From an uncultured bacterium (GTDB taxonomy: Bacteria; Verrucomicrobiota; Kiritimatiellia; RFP12; UBA1067), in contig CACZDG010000040.1 of the NCBI GenBank assembly GCA_902779865.1, positions 1-37,548 of the forward strand: 37,548 nucleotides of DNA, read 5' to 3'. The notes under the pieces were generated by a model, which had not been told where the DNA came from, ran no database searches, and was given only the letters and a program-made list of their open reading frames with translations. Shown here one piece after another: positions 1-6,648 of the stretch; positions within the stretch are counted from its first letter, which is position 1; each line of letters opens with the position of its first letter. The position numbers and the translations under genes are program-made.

Positions 1-692
1 CATCCCATCGAGGAGGGCAGCGCCACGCTGAAGGACGCGATGAACGAGGCGATCCGCGACTGGATCACGAACTGCGACGACACGTTCTACGTGATCGGCA
101 CGGTGGCGGGTCCGCATCCGTATCCCACGATGGTGCGCGACTTCCAGAGCGTGATCGGTGTGGAGGCGCGGCGGCAGATGCTCGAGAAGTACGGCAAGCT
201 TCCCGACCAGGCGATCGCCTGCGTGGGCGGCGGGTCGAACGCGATGGGACTCTTCGCCGGCTTCATCGACGACCCGGGCGTGAAGCTCGTGGGCGTGGAG
301 GCGGGCGGGAAGGGCATCGCCACGGGCGAGCACGCCGCGTCGATCTGCGGCGGGCGCGTGGGCGTGCTGCACGGGTCGAAGACCTACCTGCTCCAGACCG
401 ACAGCGGACAGATCCTCGACACGTATTCCGTCTCCGCCGGCCTCGACTACCCCGGCGTGGGACCCGAGCACGCGTACCTCGCGGACACCGGCCGCGCCGA
501 GTACGTGCCGATCAACGACGACGAGGCATCCCCGCGCTTGAGTCGAGCCACGCCCTCGCCGAGGCCATCAAGCGCGCGCCGAAGCTCCCGAAGGAAGCGA
601 TCCTGCTCGTCAACCTCTCCGGCCGCGGCGACAAGGACATGGACAACGTCATGAGATTCAAGGACGCCAGACTTCGGACTTCAGACGTCTGA
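1..692 (+). pseudogene. trpB: Tryptophan synthase beta chain, C-terminal part, frame disrupted
   Basis: TrpB is the PLP-dependent subunit that joins indole and serine to make tryptophan in the TrpA2B2 complex. The gene is open at the left edge; by comparison with E. coli TrpB roughly 180 N-terminal residues, including the PLP lysine, lie outside. Visible hallmarks are [20 protein letters not shown] and the PLP-phosphate loop [10 protein letters not shown]. The frame breaks near 526-530. After NDDEA the family continues with about 13 residues (in E. coli, LEAFKTLCLHEGI) before IPALESSHA, but here [16 protein letters not shown] follows at once, in another frame. The pattern fits an out-of-frame deletion of about 40 nt. 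The shifted frame then reads the normal C-terminus ([14 protein letters not shown]) to a TGA at 690-692. trpA follows 45 nt later, so this is a trpBA operon. Identity is certain; whether the lesion is real or an assembly error cannot be decided here. Confidence 0.9.
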
Positions 693-709
693 AGTCAGAA
701 GGCCGAAGT
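671..709. repeat. Nested palindrome at the trpB-trpA junction
   Basis: A perfect 20-bp palindrome occupies 677-696 (core ACTTCAGACGTCTGAAGT at 678-695). It is flanked by a second inverted pair, ACTTCGG at 671-677 and CCGAAGT at 703-709. It overlaps the trpB stop codon and lies 28 nt before the trpA start. No T-run follows, so it does not look like a simple intrinsic terminator. It could act as an mRNA-stabilising or translation-coupling hairpin, or be a copy of a dispersed intergenic palindrome. Confidence 0.6.
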
Positions 710-737
710 CCTCAATCCAGAGAAAGGAAATCATCAA

Positions 738-1505
738 ATGAAAAATCGAATTGCAAGTACTTTCGCAAAAACAAAGGCGGCGGGCCGCCCGGCTTTTATC
801 GCCTACCTCACGATGGGCTACCCCACCCTCGCCGCGAGCGAGGAGGCCGCCGACACGCTGCTCGCGAACGGCGCGGACATCCTCGAACTCGGCGTGCCGT
901 TCTCGGACCCCGTCGCCGACGGCGCCGTGATCCGCACGGCCGCCTACGCCGCGCTTGAACAGGGCGTGACGCTCGCGGACATCCTCGCGCTCGCGGGGCG
1001 TCTCCGCGCGAAACACCCCGACGCGCCGCTTGTGGTGTTCAGCTACTACAACGTAATCTACAGCTACGGACTCGAGAAGTTCGCCGCCGATGCGGAAGCG
1101 GCCGGCGTGGACGCCGTCCTCTCCGTGGACCTCCCCCTTGAGGAACGCGACGAACTGCTCGATGTGCTGCGTCCGCACGGCCTCACATTCGTGCCGCTCA
1201 TCGCGCCCACGACGTCCATTGAGCGCACCATCGAGGCGGCGAATGGTCTAGAGGACAGCTTCCTCTACGTGATCACCGTGAAGGGCACCACGGGCGCACG
1301 TACGGAGCTGCCGCCGGAGCTGAAGGAGCGCCTTGCCGCCATCCGCGACGCCGTGAACATGCCCATCGCCGCTGGCTTCGGCATTTCCACCAAGGAACAA
1401 GTAAAGGTGATTGGCGAAGTGGCGGATGGCTTCATCGTCGGCTCCGCACTCGTCAAGATGCTCGCCAAGGACGGCAAGATACATCCCGATGAGTTGTCGT
1501 TCTGA
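738..1505 (+). CDS. trpA: Tryptophan synthase alpha chain
   Basis: This 255-residue TIM-barrel subunit cleaves indole-3-glycerol phosphate to indole and glyceraldehyde-3-phosphate in the last step of tryptophan synthesis. The catalytic pair matching E. coli Glu49 and Asp60 is present as Glu50 in ELGVPFSDP and Asp61 in VADGAV. The phosphate-binding end of the barrel is seen as VKGTTGAR, GFGIST and VGSALV. Length is close to the usual 260-270 residues and the protein looks intact. The ATG has a good ribosome binding site (AGAAAGGAAA) about 8 nt upstream. It sits directly behind the damaged trpB. No terminator with a T-run is seen before the next promoter at 1555. Confidence 0.97.
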   Translation: MKNRIASTFAKTKAAGRPAFIAYLTMGYPTLAASEEAADTLLANGADILELGVPFSDPVADGAVIRTAAYAALEQGVTLADILALAGRLRAKHPDAPLVVFSYYNVIYSYGLEKFAADAEAAGVDAVLSVDLPLEERDELLDVLRPHGLTFVPLIAPTTSIERTIEAANGLEDSFLYVITVKGTTGARTELPPELKERLAAIRDAVNMPIAAGFGISTKEQVKVIGEVADGFIVGSALVKMLAKDGKIHPDELSF

Positions 1506-1554
1506 TCTGCAAACCACACTCCGCGACTTTATTTCGCACATTAGCACTGTTTTG

Positions 1555-1563
1555 TGGTATAAT
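1555..1563 (+). promoter_or_regulatory. Extended -10 promoter for the FAD oxidoreductase gene
   Basis: TGG followed by a perfect TATAAT (1558-1563), preceded by a T-rich tract. No convincing -35 hexamer lies 16-18 nt upstream. Predicted transcription start is near 1570, giving a leader of about 68 nt before the ATG at 1638. Confidence 0.6.
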
Positions 1564-1637
1564 GCGTGGCTACGAAACCGATAGCTGCAGAAAAGTTGCA
1601 GAGGAAAAGTATAAAGCTGAAAGTGGAGAGTGTGAAA

Positions 1638-3479
1638 ATGAGTAAGACAAAACTGACGCCGTTCGTGGTAATCTGCATGGCGATGGCATATTCATCTCTT
1701 GCGGCGGATAGCACGATCTGCCTTGAGGCCGAGCAGTTCAAGGAGCGCGGCGGCTGGGCTGTCGATTCTCAGTTCATCGACCAGATGGGATCCTCATTCC
1801 TGCTCGCGCACGGCATGGGGAAGCCCGTGGCCGATGCCGTCACCACGTTTGAGTGTCCGGCGGCGGGCACCTACCACGTGTGGGCGCGTACGCGCAACTG
1901 GACCGCGCCATGGAGCATTCACGCCGCAGGCACGTTCACGGTCAAGGTGAACGGAAAGGAACTGCCGAGCGTTCTCGGACGCGGTGCGGGCGGTTGGCTG
2001 TGGCAGAAGGCCGGCGAGGTGAGGCTGGAGAAGGGCACGGTCACGGTCGCGCTCCACGACCTCACGGGCTTCGACGGACGCTGCGACGCCGTGTGCCTCA
2101 CGGCTGGAGAAGCACCGTCACGACCTGACGCGCCCGCTCCGTCGCGCACAGTGAAGGCTGACTTCGTTGTGTGCGGCGGCGGCATTGCGGGGACGTGTGC
2201 GGCGATCTCGGCGGCGCGTTTGGGATTGAAGGTGGCACTCGTGCAGGACCGCCCGATGCTCGGCGGAGCGAACTCTAGCGAGGTGCGCGTGCATCTCGGC
2301 GGGACTATGAATCTCGGCCCGTATCCGCGTCTCGGTGACGTGGTGGCGGAGATCGGTCCCGCGAAGGGCGGCAACGCACAGTCGGCCGAACGCTACGAGG
2401 ATCAGCGCAAGCTTGACGCGGTGTCTGCCGAGAAGAACATCAGCCTCTTCCTCAACACGAGGATCGTCGCGGCGAAGAAAGACGGCGACCGCATCGCCTC
2501 CGTAACCGGGCGGGATGTGGTGACTGGCGCGCTCACGGTGTTTGATGCTCCACTTTTCGCTGACTGCACCGGCGATGCGAACGTCGGATTCCTCGCCGGG
2601 GCGGATTTCCGCATGGGACGCGAGTCTAAGGCCGAGACGGGCGAGGACATGGCTCCAGAGAAGGCAGACAAGATGACGATGGGCGCGTCGGTGCAGTGGT
2701 ACACGAAGGACGCGGGAAAGAGCGTTGCATTTCCTGCAGAGCCGTGGATGATCGCGTTCAACGAGCAGAACTGCGAGCACGGCCTGCGCGGCGACTGGGA
2801 CTGGGAGACGGGAATGATGCGCGACCAGATCAACGAGTTCGAGCGCATCCGCGACTACGGAATGCTCGTAGTGTACTCGAACTGGTCCTTCTTGAAGAAC
2901 AAGTCCGCGAAGCGTGCGAAGTACGCGAACCGAGAGTTTGCGTGGGTGGCATACGTGGCGGGCAAGCGCGAGAGCCGCCGCCTCATGGGAGACCACATCC
3001 TAAAACAGCAGGACATATTCGACTTCGTGCCGTACCCTGACGGCACGTGTTGCACCACGTGGGCGATCGACCTCCACTACCCGATGCCGCGCAACACGAA
3101 GCACTACGACGGCGAGCCGTTCCGTTCCATCTGCACGCACAATAAGCACTACGCCTACCCGATCCCGTACCGTTGTCTCTATTCGCGAAACGTCTCGAAC
3201 CTCTTCATGGCCGGGCGCAACATCTCTGTGACGCATGTGGCGCTCGGCACGACGCGTGTGATGCGCACCACGGGCATGATGGGCGAGGTCGTGGGCATGG
3301 CCGCACGCGTCTGCAAGGACCACGGGTGCCTGCCGCGCGGCGTGTACGAATCCCACCTCGACGACCTCAAGGCGCTCATGAAGAAGGGCGTAGGTACTGG
3401 CAAACCACAGCCGCCGCAGAACTACAACAAGGGCTCGCTGATTTCCGGTGCACCGCAGACGACGGGGAATGTGAAATAG
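1638..3479 (+). CDS. Exported FAD-dependent oxidoreductase with N-terminal carbohydrate-binding-like domain
   Basis: A 613-residue protein. It begins with a Sec-type signal peptide (MSKTKLTPFVVICMAMAYSS, cleavage near AADS). Residues about 25-165 form a beta-rich module resembling golvesin or carbohydrate-binding domains (LEAEQFKERGGWAVDS, GTYHVWARTRNW). Residues about 180-600 are a PF12831-type FAD oxidoreductase: dinucleotide-binding VVCGGGIAGTCAA, then ADCTGDANVGFLAG, and the C-terminal FAD signature NLFMAGRNISVTHVALGTTR. Substrate is unknown; related proteins occur in polysaccharide-degrading gut bacteria. I chose ATG 1638, with GTGGAG 7 nt upstream, over an in-frame GTG at 1566, because 1566 lies next to the -10 and would bury the signal peptide. 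It appears monocistronic, since the thioesterase downstream has its own promoter. Confidence 0.85.
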   Translation: MSKTKLTPFVVICMAMAYSSLAADSTICLEAEQFKERGGWAVDSQFIDQMGSSFLLAHGMGKPVADAVTTFECPAAGTYHVWARTRNWTAPWSIHAAGTFTVKVNGKELPSVLGRGAGGWLWQKAGEVRLEKGTVTVALHDLTGFDGRCDAVCLTAGEAPSRPDAPAPSRTVKADFVVCGGGIAGTCAAISAARLGLKVALVQDRPMLGGANSSEVRVHLGGTMNLGPYPRLGDVVAEIGPAKGGNAQSAERYEDQRKLDAVSAEKNISLFLNTRIVAAKKDGDRIASVTGRDVVTGALTVFDAPLFADCTGDANVGFLAGADFRMGRESKAETGEDMAPEKADKMTMGASVQWYTKDAGKSVAFPAEPWMIAFNEQNCEHGLRGDWDWETGMMRDQINEFERIRDYGMLVVYSNWSFLKNKSAKRAKYANREFAWVAYVAGKRESRRLMGDHILKQQDIFDFVPYPDGTCCTTWAIDLHYPMPRNTKHYDGEPFRSICTHNKHYAYPIPYRCLYSRNVSNLFMAGRNISVTHVALGTTRVMRTTGMMGEVVGMAARVCKDHGCLPRGVYESHLDDLKALMKKGVGTGKPQPPQNYNKGSLISGAPQTTGNVK

Positions 3480-3536
3480 GGATTGGAGAAAGGACCTCCG
3501 CGAGTCCGCCATGGTGGAGCGGTGCCCGCTGATTTT

Positions 3537-3545
3537 TGATATACT
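3537..3545 (+). promoter_or_regulatory. Extended -10 promoter for the thioesterase gene
   Basis: TGA-TATACT (-10 at 3540-3545) immediately after a five-T run. No -35 is evident. The ATG at 3556 lies 10 nt past the -10 and has no Shine-Dalgarno, so the transcript would have a leader of 0-4 nt. Confidence 0.6.
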
Positions 3546-3555
3546 ATTGTTCGCT

Positions 3556-3984
3556 ATGCGTAAAACGACTTTACAGTACAGAGTGCCGTATGCGGACACC
3601 GACCAGATGGGCGTGGTCTATTACGGCAACTACCTTACCATCTTCGAGCGGGCGCGCAACGAGCTGATGCGCGAATGCGGCTACACGTACAAGCAGTGCG
3701 AGGCGGAAGGGTGGGCGTTGCCTGTGACCCATGCGGAAGTCAACTACCGTCGTCCAGCACGATACGACGACCTCCTTGAGGTTACAGCGTGGTGCCGTGC
3801 GCACAAGGGCGTAAGGCTGGAAATCGCCTGCGAGGTGCGCGTGAACGGCGAACTGCTGGTGGACGGCTTCACCCGCCACTGCTTCGTCTCGACCACAACG
3901 TTCCATCCGATTCCGCCGCCGGAAAAGTTCATTGCGATTCTGGACGGGGCGGATTCGGAGGCGGAGCCGTCTAGCACGAAGTGA
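3556..3984 (+). CDS. Acyl-CoA thioesterase, YbgC/FadM (4-hydroxybenzoyl-CoA thioesterase) family
   Basis: A 142-residue single hot-dog-fold protein expected to hydrolyse acyl-CoA thioesters in the cytoplasm as a homotetramer. The N-terminus carries the family signature YADTDQMGVVYYGNYLTIFE, with the catalytic aspartate in DTDQMG. The central VNYRRPARYDDLLEV and later GFTRHCFVS are also family-typical. The acidic C-terminal tail (GADSEAEPSSTK) is not conserved. An in-frame ATG at 3511 exists, but it lies upstream of the -10 element, so ATG 3556 is preferred; this also gives the family's usual N-terminus. The 3' end overlaps the convergent nucleoside phosphorylase gene by 14 nt. Substrate is unknown. 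Confidence 0.9.
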   Translation: MRKTTLQYRVPYADTDQMGVVYYGNYLTIFERARNELMRECGYTYKQCEAEGWALPVTHAEVNYRRPARYDDLLEVTAWCRAHKGVRLEIACEVRVNGELLVDGFTRHCFVSTTTFHPIPPPEKFIAILDGADSEAEPSSTK

Positions 3985-4795
3985 TGAAGTCCTCGATGAG
4001 ACCCGCCATGACGGACTGCGCGCCGCTTGTGGCGGCAAGCACTTCCTCGTGGCATAGCGGGCGCGGGGATATGCCGGCTGCGAGGTTGGAGACGAGCGAG
4101 AGTCCCGCCACTTGAATGCCGCATGCGTGAGCGAAGACCGATTCAGGCACTGTGCTCATGCCGACAACGTCCGCGCCTATGTGGGAGTAGGCGCGTATTT
4201 CCGCAGGCGTTTCGAACACAGGGCCGGACGTGAAGGCGTAGATGCCCTCCATCACGCGCAGACCACGCTTGTTCGCTGCGCCGTGCAGTACGTCGCGCAG
4301 GTGTTTCGTGTAAACCTCGGTCATGTCCGGGAAGCGCGGACCCCAGCCGTCAACCACGGGGCCGATCATGGGATTGATTCCAACGGTGTTGATGTGGTCT
4401 TTGAGGATCACGAAGTCGCCGGGGCGAAGCGCGGGGTTGATCCCTCCCGCTGCGTTGGTGAGAAGCAGACGCTGTCCGCCCATGCGCCGGAGCATCTCCA
4501 CCGGGAACACAACGGCCTCCCAGCCAACGCCCTCGTACCAGTGGCGGCGTCCGCAGAAAGCGGCGATGCGGCGTCCCGAACGTTCATACATCCAGAACGC
4601 TCCGGTGTGCCCCACGACCGTGGCTGCGCCGAGGCCGGGGATCTCCGCATACGGTATGCGCACGAGAGTTTTGTCAGCGGTGAGCGCATCCGCCCAGCCG
4701 CTGCCAAGCACTACGGCAACGTCCGGCGGACGTTCGAAGCATACGTCGGGCAGGAACTCCGCTATGCGGTCGAAGAATTCCATGTTCATTCCCAT
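3971..4795 (-). CDS. punA: Purine nucleoside phosphorylase (trimeric PNP family)
   Basis: A 274-residue enzyme that cleaves purine ribonucleosides with phosphate to free base and ribose-1-phosphate, for salvage. Family landmarks in order: phosphate loop VVLGSGW, VVGHTGAFW, CGRRHWYEGVGWEAVVFP, TNAAGGINP, GPVFETPAEIRAY with the purine-contacting Glu, VVGMSTVPE, and LVSNLAAGIS, whose Asn favours 6-oxopurines (guanosine, inosine). The chosen ATG at 4795 has AAAGGTGG about 7 nt upstream and overlaps the end of pyrC by 10 nt. An alternative ATG at 4789 would make a classic ATGA overlap and shorten the protein by two residues. It is co-transcribed with pyrC, pairing purine salvage with pyrimidine synthesis. 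The symbol is by family and could equally be deoD-like in some schemes. Confidence 0.92.
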   Translation of the reverse strand: MGMNMEFFDRIAEFLPDVCFERPPDVAVVLGSGWADALTADKTLVRIPYAEIPGLGAATVVGHTGAFWMYERSGRRIAAFCGRRHWYEGVGWEAVVFPVEMLRRMGGQRLLLTNAAGGINPALRPGDFVILKDHINTVGINPMIGPVVDGWGPRFPDMTEVYTKHLRDVLHGAANKRGLRVMEGIYAFTSGPVFETPAEIRAYSHIGADVVGMSTVPESVFAHACGIQVAGLSLVSNLAAGISPRPLCHEEVLAATSGAQSVMAGLIEDFITSC

Positions 4796-5937
4796 TTTTG
4801 CACCACCTTTCCTTTGAAGACCGTCATGGCGGGCCATGCGGCAAAGCGCAGACCAGCGAACGGCATGTTTCTTGATTTAGACTTGAAAGTTTCCGGATCG
4901 ACAACGCGGTTCGCCTGGGTGTCGATTACCGTGAAGCTGTCTGGGTCGGGCGTCTCACCGATCAGCGCGGCGGGGCCTGTCGTCCAGCGGGCGATCCAGT
5001 CCTGGGGCGACATTCCCTCTTCAACTACCATCGTTTGCCACGTAATTGCGGCGGCTGTTTCAAGGCCTATGATGCCGTTCGCGGAAGTGCGGAAACCTCC
5101 AGCCTTTTTTGAGGCGTGGTGCGGCGCGTGGTCTGTCGCGAAGATGCCGAGAGTTCCATCCTTTACGCCTTCGCGGATTGCGGCAACGTCTTCGCGGCTG
5201 CCTAGCGGCGGTGCCATCTTCCAATTGGCGTCGTCGGCGGGGATGTCATCGCAGGAAAAGAGCAGGTGGTGTGGCGTGGCCTCGCCCGTGACGGGAAGAC
5301 CCTCGCGTCTGGCGGCGCGGATGAGTTCGACCGTTCCGGCGCAGGATATGTGCTGCACGTGCAGTGCGCAGCCAGTGGTGCGGACGAGCGCGATGTCGCG
5401 CCGTACGGCCTCGGTTTCAGCCTCGGGCGGCATTAGGGGTAAGTTGAACTTGCGTGCGACGGCGCAGTCGCGCATTACGCCCGCGCCGAGAAGGGCGGGG
5501 ATGACGGCATGCTGCATAACGGGCTTGCCTAGTTTCGCGGCGCGGCGCATCGCCTCTTCCATCACGTGCGCGTCGTCAACGAACGCCCCGTCGTCCGTGA
5601 ACGCCACTGCACCTGCGGCGGCGAGAACTTCAAGATCTGCGACTTCGCGTCCGAGGCGTCCCTTCGTTATGCAGGCGGACGGTGCGATACGGCACGGCAA
5701 CGAGGCGTCCTCAATCTGTTCCCGCAGCCATGCCGGTGAGTCTCCGGCGGGGGTGGTGTTGGGCATGGTGGTCACGCACGTGAAGCCGCCGGCAGCGGCG
5801 GCGGCCGCGCCTGTTGCGCGCGTTTCCGCCTCCGGCGTGCCCGGATCGCGGAAGTGTACGTGTACGTCGCGAAGACCGCCCGGCACCACTACGTAGCGCT
5901 GGTTGTCAGCAAATTCAACTGGAAGGTCGAAAGTCAT
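4786..5937 (-). CDS. pyrC: Dihydroorotase (class I)
   Basis: A 383-residue zinc amidohydrolase interconverting carbamoyl-aspartate and dihydroorotate in pyrimidine biosynthesis. Metal ligands are visible: His26 and His28 in DVHVHFRDPG, the bridging Asp region AFTDDGAF (Asp instead of carbamylated Lys, as in class I enzymes), MQHAV, LHVQHIS, and the catalytic Asp in FATDHAPHH. The substrate loop GGFTCVTTMPNT is present. The segment before DVHVH is only about 23 residues, whereas typical class I enzymes have about 55, so the N-terminal beta-sandwich strands are largely missing. The ATG at 5937 is used because an extended -10 lies just 6 nt upstream, excluding longer starts; there is no Shine-Dalgarno. 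The 3' end overlaps punA. Confidence 0.93.
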   Translation of the reverse strand: MTFDLPVEFADNQRYVVVPGGLRDVHVHFRDPGTPEAETRATGAAAAAAGGFTCVTTMPNTTPAGDSPAWLREQIEDASLPCRIAPSACITKGRLGREVADLEVLAAAGAVAFTDDGAFVDDAHVMEEAMRRAAKLGKPVMQHAVIPALLGAGVMRDCAVARKFNLPLMPPEAETEAVRRDIALVRTTGCALHVQHISCAGTVELIRAARREGLPVTGEATPHHLLFSCDDIPADDANWKMAPPLGSREDVAAIREGVKDGTLGIFATDHAPHHASKKAGGFRTSANGIIGLETAAAITWQTMVVEEGMSPQDWIARWTTGPAALIGETPDPDSFTVIDTQANRVVDPETFKSKSRNMPFAGLRFAAWPAMTVFKGKVVQKWE

Positions 5938-5943
5938 GCGTAT

Positions 5944-5952
5944 ATGATAGCA
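5944..5952 (-). promoter_or_regulatory. Extended -10 promoter for pyrC (leaderless)
   Basis: On the minus strand TGC-TATCAT, with the -10 hexamer at 5949-5944. Only 6 nt separate it from the pyrC ATG at 5937, so transcription should begin at or next to the A of the start codon. No ribosome binding site is present. The Phd-like gene's promoter diverges from it about 55 bp away. Confidence 0.55.
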
Positions 5953-6005
5953 TAATTTCGCTGTGCTGTGTGCAGTCTTTTGCGCTTGCACCGCAGCGGG
6001 GGTTG

Positions 6006-6014
6006 TGATAACAT
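6006..6014 (+). promoter_or_regulatory. Candidate promoter of the phd-doc-like pair
   Basis: TGA-TAACAT resembles the extended -10 elements elsewhere in the window (hexamer 6009-6014). A start about 7 nt downstream would give a leader of roughly 11 nt before ATG 6032. No -35 or strong Shine-Dalgarno is visible. Phd-type antitoxins often autorepress, but I see no clear operator repeat. Confidence 0.4.
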
Positions 6015-6031
6015 ACTCAGCCAGTAACAAG

Positions 6032-6271
6032 ATGGAATTCTCGACAGGACAGATCGTCTCCGTCACGGAGGCAAACCAGAACTTCTCCGCCGTCGCGCGC
6101 AAGGTGGATGCGTGCGGGCGTGTGTTCATTTTCCGCAATAACCGTCCGGCATACGTGCTGTATGGTATTGAGGCGTGTCCGCTCGATCTCACGGACGACG
6201 AGCGGATAGACGTGGCGATGCGCCGGGTGATGAAGCGCTACCGCACGGCGTTTGAGGAGCTTTCGACATGA
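6032..6271 (+). CDS. Phd/YefM-family antitoxin-like protein
   Basis: A 79-residue protein whose N-terminal half matches the Phd/YefM antitoxin fold: VSVTEANQNFSAVARKVDAC, then FIFRNNRPAYVL, the segment that forms the DNA-binding dimer. The C-terminal part (DDERIDVAMRRVMKRYRTAF) would be the toxin-binding region. Known family members repress their own promoter and neutralise a Doc or RelE-type partner. The ATG at 6032 is chosen because upstream in-frame codons (from 5963) precede the likely -10 at 6009. The stop overlaps the next gene's start in an ATGA, the usual arrangement of toxin-antitoxin pairs. Function as an antitoxin is inferred from family and neighbour. Confidence 0.75.
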   Translation: MEFSTGQIVSVTEANQNFSAVARKVDACGRVFIFRNNRPAYVLYGIEACPLDLTDDERIDVAMRRVMKRYRTAFEELST

Positions 6272-6648
6272 CGCGTCTCACGAAGGAAAAGGTACTGGCC
6301 TTGCAGAAAGCGCTGGCGAAGCGCGTAGGCGGCGAGCCGAAGCCGTTGGACGCAGCAGCCCTAGAGGCCGCGCTCGCCGCGCCTTTCGCGCGTACTGCGG
6401 ACGGGGCGGATATGTTTCCCACGCGCGAGGAGAAGGCAGCTAAGCTTTGCTATGAACTCGCATCCAGGCGCGTGTTCGGCGCGGACGGCGCACGCATGAC
6501 GATGGCGGTGATTCTAGTGTTTCTCGAGGCGAACGGATTAGCCGTCACGGCCGCGACGGATGACGTGGTGATTACTGCGCGTGCGCTAGTCAGCCGGCGT
6601 TTGCGTTACGACGACTTGCTTGCGTGGGTTTGCAGGAACGCGCGTTAG
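6268..6648 (+). CDS. doc: Doc/Fic-family protein with a degenerate catalytic loop
   Basis: A 126-residue protein of death-on-curing size and layout. The N-terminus MTRLTKEKVLALQKALAKRV, then EAALAAPF, MFPTREEKAAKLCYELA, and VILVFLEANGLAV match Doc proteins closely. Doc inactivates EF-Tu by phosphorylation through a Fic loop of the form H-P-F-x-D-G-N-K-R. Here the equally long stretch at residues 67-77 reads RRVFGADGARM. The catalytic His is replaced by Arg68, and Asp, Gly, Asn and Lys are also replaced; only Phe70 and Arg76 remain. Length and flanking helices are intact, so the gene is not truncated. It may be an inactivated toxin or a repurposed regulator. It overlaps the antitoxin-like gene by 4 nt and, convergently, thiN by 4 nt. 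Confidence 0.75.
   Translation: MTRLTKEKVLALQKALAKRVGGEPKPLDAAALEAALAAPFARTADGADMFPTREEKAAKLCYELASRRVFGADGARMTMAVILVFLEANGLAVTAATDDVVITARALVSRRLRYDDLLAWVCRNAR

Noticed and set aside
3495-3537. Terminator between the FAD oxidoreductase and thioesterase genes
   Set aside because: CCGCCATGGTGG can fold only weakly, and the T-run lies too far away and instead belongs to the extended -10 promoter.
4112-5896. 594-codon open frame on the plus strand opposite punA and pyrC
   Set aside because: It is a high-GC antisense shadow; both minus-strand genes carry clear family motifs and the plus frame gives Arg/Ser/Pro-rich, feature-less sequence.
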